From NCBI GenBank assembly GCA_004552115.1, contig SFPH01000073.1, forward strand, positions 1-5,619: a stretch of DNA of 5,619 nucleotides, written 5' to 3'. Numbering within the stretch: position 1 is the stretch's first letter; every line of letters begins with the position of its first letter. The notes beneath the pieces are model-generated. The model made no database searches, was not told the origin of the DNA, and saw nothing but the letters and a program-made list of their open reading frames with translations. The translations under genes and the position numbers were made by a program. The stretch is from Bacteroidales bacterium (GTDB lineage Bacteria; Bacteroidota; Bacteroidia; Bacteroidales; UBA932). Of this stretch, positions 1 through 5,619 are shown in pieces.

Positions 1-1639
1 AATAGGAGGTCCCCCACTGCATGTAGACCCTCTGGAGGGCATCGGTATTGTCGCTTACCCAGAATTCGTCGAAGTAGCGCAGGAGTCCGTAATTCGCCCT
101 TGCGCCTCCGCTTGAACAGAGCTGGACTGTGAGGTCAGGATATTTCTCCCTCATCCTTCTGCACACATTCTCAAGCCCCCTGTGATATTCAATGTAAATG
201 TGGCTCTGGCGGTCTGCCGGAAGATAAGGTGAGCCGAAGCTGAGCAGGGACATGTTCGCATCCCATTTGATATAGTCAATTTCAGGATTCTCCTGCATTA
301 TGTCATCAATCACCTTGAAAGCGAAGTCCTGTACCTCAGGATTGCAGAGGTCAAGCACCATCTGTGTGCCTCCGCGTCCTTTGACTGGCTCTCTTCCCGG
401 GGCGTTGAGGACCCAGTCCGGATGCTTCTCGTACAGTTCGCTGGTTGTGTTGAGCATTTCCGGCTCAATCCAGATGCCGAAGCGTATGCCCCGGTCGGCT
501 GCGGCGCTCACCAGTCCCTTTACTCCGTCAGGCAATTTCCTCCTGTCCACCATCCAGTCTCCAAGTCCGGCCTTGTCATTCACTCTCGGGTATTTTTCCC
601 CGAACCATCCGTCATCCATGACGAAGAGCTCTCCGCCCATTGAGGCAATGTCGGACATCATATTGTGCATTCCTTCCTCATTGATATTGAAGTACACTCC
701 TTCCCAGCTGTTCAGCAGGACTTTGCGCTCCCTGTCCCCGTGGAAGAGCATATAGTCGCGGCCCCATCTGTGGAAGCTGCGGCTTGCCCCGCCGAGGCCC
801 TCCTTGCTGTAGGTGAGGGCAAGGAATGGGGTTACAAAGCGTTCTCCCTTGCGGAGATGGTATTCGGAGTTCTGCTCATTGATACCTGCAATCATCCTGT
901 GGAAGTCTGAGTTGTCGGTCTCGAAGAGGAGCTTGTAGTTTCCCCCGTAGCAGAGGGCTGCCCCGATGACCCTGCCGCTGTTCTCCCTGGCTTTCCCGTC
1001 AAGGGAGATCATCACCTCAGCGTGGGATCTCACCGAGTTGCGGACTCCGTCCCTGTTCTGAATCACAAGCTGGCCCGGCTCAAGCTTTTCCTCAACGAGT
1101 CTGGCTTCATTGGCCCAGCTGCCGTAAAGATGTGATACCCAGACATTTCCTCTCCTTATAGGAAGGACTGCGGAACCGAAACGGTTCAATGTCACCTCCT
1201 TTCTGGCTTCGTGGTGAATCTCGGTCCAGGTCTCTATTATATCGCATTCAGGCCGTGACCTGAAATGCAGTTCAATGTAGAAAGGATAGACTCTGTCCTT
1301 GAGCAGGATTACTGCATTCTCGCCGTCCGGGCATTCCCAGGACTCGACTTTGACATCCAGTGTCATGTTTCCGTCCGGCTGGGTGGCGCTGATGAGCGGC
1401 TCATATTCTCCATTCATTCCGAATACCGGGCAGGCATTGATGTATCTGACGCCTGAGCCGGGAAGCGATGTGGCGTCGGCATCGGAGATTCTGTCACCGT
1501 AATAGAGATAGTCCGCATTGCCGCCTTTCTTCACTGAAAGTACCAGGGAAGTGTTCCCGGTGCGGATGTGGAGGGTCTCCGCCGATATGCAGTTTGCGGA
1601 GATCAGGATAGCAGCGAGTGCAATAAATAATCTTTTCAT
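1..1639 (-). CDS. GH36 alpha-galactosidase, secreted; C-terminus cut by the window edge
   Basis: The product should hydrolyse terminal alpha-1,6-linked galactose from oligosaccharides or galactosylated hemicellulose, probably in the periplasm. I translated 546 codons without a stop. Residues 1-20 form a signal peptide (MKRLFIALAAILISANCISA, then ET). C17 has Asn before it, so it is not a good lipobox. About 21-290 is the N-terminal beta-sandwich domain and the rest is the catalytic barrel. Visible motifs are MDDGWFG (D342, D343, galactose-binding pair), IKWDAN (D460, nucleophile), CSSGGAR (508-514) and WVSDNTD (D530, acid/base). The 70-residue gap between the two catalytic Asp matches, as I recall, the AgaA type of Geobacillus. 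Family members are about 700-740 aa, so roughly 170-190 residues (end of the barrel and the C-terminal beta domain) lie outside. The ATG overlaps the GH3 stop as ATGA, which implies translational coupling. Family assignment is very secure; natural substrate is inferred. Confidence 0.95.
   Translation of the reverse strand, partial: MKRLFIALAAILISANCISAETLHIRTGNTSLVLSVKKGGNADYLYYGDRISDADATSLPGSGVRYINACPVFGMNGEYEPLISATQPDGNMTLDVKVESWECPDGENAVILLKDRVYPFYIELHFRSRPECDIIETWTEIHHEARKEVTLNRFGSAVLPIRRGNVWVSHLYGSWANEARLVEEKLEPGQLVIQNRDGVRNSVRSHAEVMISLDGKARENSGRVIGAALCYGGNYKLLFETDNSDFHRMIAGINEQNSEYHLRKGERFVTPFLALTYSKEGLGGASRSFHRWGRDYMLFHGDRERKVLLNSWEGVYFNINEEGMHNMMSDIASMGGELFVMDDGWFGEKYPRVNDKAGLGDWMVDRRKLPDGVKGLVSAAADRGIRFGIWIEPEMLNTTSELYEKHPDWVLNAPGREPVKGRGGTQMVLDLCNPEVQDFAFKVIDDIMQENPEIDYIKWDANMSLLSFGSPYLPADRQSHIYIEYHRGLENVCRRMREKYPDLTVQLCSSGGARANYGLLRYFDEFWVSDNTDALQRVYMQWGTSY
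1636..1639 (-). other. ATGA overlap between GH3 stop and GH36 start
   Basis: On the minus strand the GH3 stop TGA (1638-1636) shares bases with the GH36 start ATG (1639-1637). No Shine-Dalgarno-like sequence lies just upstream, so the GH36 gene is likely translated by ribosomes finishing GH3. The signal peptide beginning exactly at this ATG confirms the start. Confidence 0.92.
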
Positions 1640-4089
1640 TCTGATATGCATTTCAATGTTCCTGAAAGTCTGATGTCGTCTGAGGCAGCTCCGGCCATAA
1701 TCCTGAAATCACCGGGCTCCACTACATTGTTGAAATCCTTGTCCAGCAATTCCAGGGAATCTTGTCTGATGACAAATTCCACTCTCCGGCTCTCTCCCCG
1801 CTCAAGGTGGATTCTTTCGAATCCTGCCAGCTTTTTCTCGTATGTGGTGACTGAACTGAGGACATCCCTTATGTACAGCTGTACGATTTCATCTCCCGCC
1901 ATTTCCCCTGTGTTCCTGACTGTCAGGCTGACGGTTACTTTCTGTTCCGGTGATGTGATCACTTCCGGGGTGATTCTCAAATCGGAATACTCATAGGTCG
2001 TGAAACTCAGTCCGTGCCCGAAATTGTACAAAGCTGTATTGATGCGGCTCTGGGCACCTTCAGGTCCCGGTTTCGTGTCACCTCCGATTTGTGAATTAGG
2101 TTTGCAGGGGAAGTTGAAAGGAATCTGTCCCACTGTCCGCGGAAAAGTGCAGGAGAGTTTTCCAGAAGGGTTGCAGTCTCCGAATATGATTTCAGCGAGT
2201 GCCTGTCCGCCGTATGAGCCCGGATACCAGGCTTCAAGGATTGACGGTACATATTTGTCTGCCCAGTTGATGGAAAGAGGTCTTCCGTTGATGAGAATGA
2301 GGATGACCGGTTTTCCTGTAGCATAAATGGCTTTCAGCAGTTCCTCCTGTCTTCCGGGAAGATCGAGGCTGGTCCTTGACTTGTTTTCTCCGCAGGTCCT
2401 TATGCCTCCTCCGAGAACAACTACGGCAACGTCGGCCTTCTCGGCATTTCTCACAGCCTCTTCAATCATCTCCCTTTCATCTTCCTCCATGGGAAAATCG
2501 AATATTTCCGATTCAGGCCAATGCTTGTCCACGAGCTCACAACCTTTGGAATACAGGATCTCAGCTCCGCTGATGTCCCGCAGTCCTTCAACTACGGTTG
2601 TCACCTCGGCTCCAAGAGGGCCATAATGTGTAAGGGCGTATGATTCCTCATCGGCATTCGGACCGCATACGGCAATGGACCGGATTTTCTTCCTGTCAAG
2701 CGGCAGGAGCCCCTCGTTCTTCAGCATTACAATGGACTCTCGTGATGCTCTGAGCGCAATTTCCTGATGCCCGGCATTTCCCACAATCCTGTCGCAGTCT
2801 TCCAGGTTCATTATGTATGGCTCATCGAACAGGCCAAGACGGAACTTGACCCGCAGGATATCCCTTACTCTGCTGTCCAATGTCTCCATTGATATAGTTC
2901 CCTCGTTGACAAGCTCTCTCAATGGGAGAACATAGGAGTCCGGAGACCTGAAGGTGCATCTGACATTGAGGCCTGCCTCCACGCTCTGCCGGACAGATTC
3001 CTTCATGTCGGAGGATACGTGATGCTTTGAGTGGAGATATTCCACGGCATCACTGTCGGAAACCACATATCCGTCGAATCCCATATCGTTCCTCAGTCTT
3101 TCCGTGAGCCAGTAATGGCTGCCTTCCACAGGTATGCCGTCGTAATCATTGTAGCAGCACATTATTCCCATAAGACCAGCTTCCCTGATAACCCTTGCGA
3201 AGGGGTAGGCGTGCACCATCTCCAGTTCCCGCGGGGAAATCTGAGGGTCGGTACGGGCAAGGCCCTCGCGTGCTCCCTTGTTGGCGCTGTATGCGAGGAA
3301 GTGCTTGGCCGTGGACGCTACGCCTCCATCTTCCTGGAGACCTCTCGTCATCTGTATTCCGAGTTCCGCAACAAGATACGGTGACTCCCCGTAGGATTCC
3401 TCGAATCGCCCCCAACGCTGGTCTCTCGCCACGTCGAGAATAGGGGAATAGACATTTGTATATCCGAGAGCCCTGGCTTCGATTCCGGTGATTTCGCCTA
3501 TTTTTCGGATCAGATCCCTGTCCCAGGTATGACCGAGTCCCAGCTGCGTGGGAAAATCAGTGGATTTCAGACTTTCAATCCCTCTTATGCCTTCATTGGT
3601 GAAGTCGGCCGGAATCCCAAGTCTTGTCTCTTCAATGAAAAACCGCTGGACCTCATTCATGGCCCAGCCATGTCTGGACGCCGGCCAGACATATTCGTTG
3701 TCTGAAGGTGCGAGTCTCCAGTTGCGGAAGCCGTTGAGATGTTCGTCAATGGCACCTATGCCATCCTTCCACAGGGCGTCCTTCCAATGCGGACCGGGAA
3801 GATCATCCTTCAGGATTCGTCCGTAGCCGTACAAAGTGACCATCTGGCAGGTCTTTTCTTCCACATTCATTTGTGAAAGCAAGTCCTCGATGCGTTTCTC
3901 TATCGGCTGTGAAGGGTCTTCGTATATGTCCTTCCTGCCATTCTTATTGAGGTCAATCCACCCCTTATGGTAAATCTTGCCTGAGGGATTGTATGTTCTG
4001 TACTGCCTTACTTCTTCTTTTGCCTGTAATCCCGCAGAAAGGCAGAGTCCAAATGCGGCGAACAGGAAGATAGCTGATTTATTGTTCAT
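1636..4089 (-). CDS. GH3 beta-glycosidase (beta-glucosidase or beta-xylosidase type), secreted
   Basis: A retaining exo-beta-glycosidase that should release non-reducing beta-linked glucose or xylose. Taking ATG at 4089 gives 817 aa starting with signal peptide MNNKSAIFLFAAFGLCLSAG, cleavage near LQA|KEE (23/24). The open frame extends to 4185, but that would put about 30 polar residues before the signal peptide. ATG at 4095 (MSMNNK) is a close alternative. Residues 46-57 form an EF-hand-like loop. About 60-420 is the (beta/alpha)8 domain with KHF (262-264) and the nucleophile D345 in VVSDSDAV. About 450-660 is the alpha/beta sandwich with CGENKSR, where E568 is the likely acid/base, followed by a LDLPGRQ motif. 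About 700-812 is a fibronectin III-like domain (VQLYIRD, EKKLAGF). All three usual GH3 domains are intact. The usual SDW motif reads SDSDAV, as in a Bacteroidetes GH3 subgroup I recall. Glucose versus xylose specificity cannot be decided from sequence alone. It sits between the esterase and GH36 genes with overlaps on both sides. Confidence 0.94.
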   Translation of the reverse strand: MNNKSAIFLFAAFGLCLSAGLQAKEEVRQYRTYNPSGKIYHKGWIDLNKNGRKDIYEDPSQPIEKRIEDLLSQMNVEEKTCQMVTLYGYGRILKDDLPGPHWKDALWKDGIGAIDEHLNGFRNWRLAPSDNEYVWPASRHGWAMNEVQRFFIEETRLGIPADFTNEGIRGIESLKSTDFPTQLGLGHTWDRDLIRKIGEITGIEARALGYTNVYSPILDVARDQRWGRFEESYGESPYLVAELGIQMTRGLQEDGGVASTAKHFLAYSANKGAREGLARTDPQISPRELEMVHAYPFARVIREAGLMGIMCCYNDYDGIPVEGSHYWLTERLRNDMGFDGYVVSDSDAVEYLHSKHHVSSDMKESVRQSVEAGLNVRCTFRSPDSYVLPLRELVNEGTISMETLDSRVRDILRVKFRLGLFDEPYIMNLEDCDRIVGNAGHQEIALRASRESIVMLKNEGLLPLDRKKIRSIAVCGPNADEESYALTHYGPLGAEVTTVVEGLRDISGAEILYSKGCELVDKHWPESEIFDFPMEEDEREMIEEAVRNAEKADVAVVVLGGGIRTCGENKSRTSLDLPGRQEELLKAIYATGKPVILILINGRPLSINWADKYVPSILEAWYPGSYGGQALAEIIFGDCNPSGKLSCTFPRTVGQIPFNFPCKPNSQIGGDTKPGPEGAQSRINTALYNFGHGLSFTTYEYSDLRITPEVITSPEQKVTVSLTVRNTGEMAGDEIVQLYIRDVLSSVTTYEKKLAGFERIHLERGESRRVEFVIRQDSLELLDKDFNNVVEPGDFRIMAGAASDDIRLSGTLKCISE
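4079..4089 (-). other. 11-bp stop/start overlap between esterase and GH3 genes
   Basis: The esterase reads ...YVNEQ and ends with TAA at 4081-4079. The GH3 ATG at 4089-4087 lies upstream of that stop in another frame, and the alternative ATG at 4095 would make a 17-bp overlap. No AGGAG-like sequence precedes either ATG (the transcript reads CAAGCTAT just before 4095), which is usual in Bacteroidota. The overlap suggests reinitiation or coupled translation. Confidence 0.85.
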
Positions 4090-5619
4090 TGACATATAGC
4101 TTGAATGTTGAGACTGGCAGTCCTCCGTTTCCATACAGATTGGCGTCCGTATAGGGTTTCCATCCGTAGAGGATGGCCTTGACATTGTTGTGAGGGCAAT
4201 CGGCGGTAACTTCGGACAGCCCGGTTATGCGGGCACTGATATCTGTCATCTCCCCGTCATCTGTCAGAACCGAGAATCCGCGGAGGGATTCGCCTTCAGG
4301 TGTGGTGAGTCCGACAGCATTGTCAAACCGGATTATGATTTTCCCGTCTTTCATTGTGGCTGAAAGTGGGGAAGGACTATGGCCCGGGATGTCAAATCCG
4401 TAAACATCCCGGAGGGCGATTGCGGCAAGCCGACGGCCTACAGGCTTCTTTGCGCGCGGATGCACGTCTGTTGGATGTCCGAGGTCCGAGGATACTGCAA
4501 TGGAGCATCCCTCTATACTGTCGGCGAGCCTTCTCTGGCTGTCTCTGAACTCGGGCCAGGTCGGTCTTTCAATGCTTGAGAGCTGGACAGCGAGGAATGG
4601 CATCTCCGGATTGCCCCACCAGTCCCTCCAGCTTTTGACCAGGGTCCTGAACATTGTCTCATGGGCCGGGATGTTCTCGGCATTGGACTCGCCCTGATAC
4701 CATATTGCGCCTCTTACCGGGAAATGGCGGTGTGGCCTGATGCCCACGTCGAAAAGATATGCCGGCTTGAAGGGATGCCTTTTGACTGCGGCCCTGGAGT
4801 TGGTCATGTTGAATGCCGCCCTTTCGCGGGCCCATTCCATAGCCAAGGAGGATGTGTCCCAGCCGTGTTCAAGGATCGGAAGGCTGTCACGGATGTCATC
4901 CATCGGAATCCAGGACTCTGCGGTACTGCCTCCTACCGCATTGCAAATCAGACCCACAGGGACATTGAGACTGTCTCTGAGCATTTTTCCGAAGTGCCAG
5001 GCGACGGCGGAGAATCTTGCGGCGGATTTGCTGTCGGACTTTTCCCATTTTGTCGGATTGTAATATCTGTATGCATTCACATCCCTGGTCTGCTCCTCAG
5101 TCCATTTGACTCCGTAGGTTGTCAGTGGGCTGAGCATATTGAAGAGCCTGAGTCCGCTGTCGTCTGCATTCTTCAGGTCTTCGGAGGCTGTGTCGCAGCC
5201 GGCAAGCTTGAACTCCATATTGGACTGCCCGCTGCACATCCAGACTTCTCCGACGGCTATGTCCTTGATTGTGAATGATTTTTTGCCCGAAGTAAGGGTC
5301 ATTTCATAGCCTGTGCCGGCAGGAAGAGGTGGCATTGTCACTGACCATTTCCCGTCAGAGCCGACCTTGGTGCTGCGGCTGTGTCCGCCGATTTTGACCT
5401 TGATCCTGCTTCCTTTCCTCCCTGTGCCCTCCACGAGAATGCGGGTGTCACGTTGTATAACCATCCCGTCGGACCATATTTCGGCGAGCCCGAAATTTCC
5501 GGGTCCCGGACCGGCCTTGAATTTGAAGTCGGCAATGACACCCTTGTGGTCGGACGGCCAGACTTTGCCCGGCTTGATGAATATGTCGGAGGAAGTCTCC
5601 GGCTGGCGGCATCCTCTTG
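4079..5619 (-). CDS. Sialate-O-acetylesterase-type SGNH esterase with an upstream EEP-like segment; N-terminus outside the window
   Basis: Predicted carbohydrate O-acetylesterase of the SASA family. Despite the family name, members in polysaccharide loci often deacetylate plant glycans. Numbering from Met at 5464, it has the N-terminal beta domain (to about 70), EVWMCSGQSNM with nucleophile S81, NAVGGSTAESW (block II, about 175-185), WYQGESNA (255-262), and DVHPRAK with catalytic D333 and H335. A C-terminal beta domain follows (about 350-461, with the GLPVSTF motif). The Met at 5464 is not a believable start: the family's opening strand (LAEIWSDGM..QRD) begins upstream of it, there is no signal peptide there, and the frame stays open without ATG, GTG or TTG to the edge. 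The gene is therefore 5'-partial. The extra upstream residues resemble the end of an EEP domain. The stop overlaps the GH3 start by 11 bp, so it belongs to the same operon. Esterase family is secure; acetylated substrate is inferred. Confidence 0.92.
   Translation of the reverse strand, partial: RGCRQPETSSDIFIKPGKVWPSDHKGVIADFKFKAGPGPGNFGLAEIWSDGMVIQRDTRILVEGTGRKGSRIKVKIGGHSRSTKVGSDGKWSVTMPPLPAGTGYEMTLTSGKKSFTIKDIAVGEVWMCSGQSNMEFKLAGCDTASEDLKNADDSGLRLFNMLSPLTTYGVKWTEEQTRDVNAYRYYNPTKWEKSDSKSAARFSAVAWHFGKMLRDSLNVPVGLICNAVGGSTAESWIPMDDIRDSLPILEHGWDTSSLAMEWARERAAFNMTNSRAAVKRHPFKPAYLFDVGIRPHRHFPVRGAIWYQGESNAENIPAHETMFRTLVKSWRDWWGNPEMPFLAVQLSSIERPTWPEFRDSQRRLADSIEGCSIAVSSDLGHPTDVHPRAKKPVGRRLAAIALRDVYGFDIPGHSPSPLSATMKDGKIIIRFDNAVGLTTPEGESLRGFSVLTDDGEMTDISARITGLSEVTADCPHNNVKAILYGWKPYTDANLYGNGGLPVSTFKLYVNEQ
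5516..5619 (-). other. Probable C-terminal end of an EEP (endonuclease/exonuclease/phosphatase) domain, in frame with the esterase
   Basis: The open frame upstream of the esterase domain encodes SSDIFIKPG, then VWPSDHKGVIADFKF. Within it WPSDH is at 5546-5560. A PSDH-x-x-V-x-A-x-F ending is the hallmark last strand of the EEP (DNase I-like) fold, where the His is catalytic. About eight Gly/Pro-rich residues (AGPGPGNFG, near 5489-5515) then lead straight into the esterase beta domain, leaving no room for a separate start or signal peptide. Only about 34 residues are visible, so the domain call rests on one motif. The segment could instead be an unrelated N-terminal domain. Confidence 0.6.

Noticed and set aside
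4..10. AGGAGGT on the plus strand, resembling a strong ribosome-binding site
   Set aside because: No plus-strand start or coding frame follows at the right distance, and the bases are antisense to the GH36 codons after the SDNTD motif.
300..910. Overlapping plus-strand open frames (300-755, 422-643, 665-910)
   Set aside because: They are antisense to the catalytic barrel of the GH36 gene, whose motifs are intact. Their Ser/Pro-rich composition is typical of a reversed coding strand.
4090..4185. Extra N-terminal 32 residues of the GH3 frame (start at 4185)
   Set aside because: This stretch codes for the esterase C-terminus in another frame and would place polar residues before a clean signal peptide starting at 4089 or 4095.
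4661..5278. 205-codon open frame on the plus strand
   Set aside because: It is fully antisense to the well-supported esterase domain, shows no recognisable motif or signal, and is rich in Cys, Gly and His as expected for a shadow frame.
4079..5464. Esterase as a complete 461-aa gene starting at the Met at 5464
   Set aside because: That Met sits inside the first beta strand of the family domain (WSDGM..QRD), has no signal peptide, and the frame continues upstream with domain-like sequence.
4079..5619. A role in sialic acid metabolism, suggested by the esterase family name
   Set aside because: No sialidase, sialate lyase or epimerase is present. The neighbours are GH3 and GH36 enzymes, which point to plant-type glycans.
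1..5619. Repeats, CRISPR, insertion sequences, RNA genes, terminators
   Set aside because: Reading both strands by eye showed no direct repeat array, no inverted-repeat termini, no tRNA-like folds and no hairpin followed by a T-run. The coding frames occupy the entire window.

Overview
The window looks like part of a carbohydrate-utilisation operon from a member of the Bacteroidota, probably Bacteroidales. This is judged from protein style: secreted GH36, GH3 and SGNH enzymes with short Lys-led signal peptides, Bacteroides-like motif variants, and start codons without an obvious Shine-Dalgarno sequence. The base composition is moderately GC-rich, and no marker allows a genus to be named. All three genes lie on the minus strand and are transcribed from right to left. 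No convincing plus-strand gene exists.

Layout in transcription order. From the right edge to 4079 lies a C-terminal fragment of a large esterase: a sialate-O-acetylesterase-type SGNH hydrolase. It is preceded in the same open frame by what appears to be the tail of an endonuclease/exonuclease/phosphatase (EEP) domain. Next, 4089 to 1636 holds a complete secreted GH3 beta-glycosidase (817 aa). Last, 1639 to the left edge holds a GH36 alpha-galactosidase that keeps its signal peptide, N-terminal domain and both catalytic aspartates but loses its C-terminal domain at the window edge.

The genes are fused into one translational unit. The esterase stop overlaps the GH3 start by 11 bp, and the GH3 stop overlaps the GH36 start by 4 bp (ATGA). 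There is therefore no intergenic space, and no promoter or terminator was seen. No stretch over 300 bases lacks a gene.

Together the enzymes would remove O-acetyl groups, non-reducing beta-linked glucose or xylose, and alpha-galactose side chains. That fits periplasmic trimming of an acetylated, galactosylated hemicellulose oligosaccharide such as galactoglucomannan or a xyloglucan/xylan fragment. This substrate is an inference: no SusC/SusD, regulator or endo-acting enzyme lies in the window. The most unusual point is the apparent EEP-esterase fusion at the right edge.
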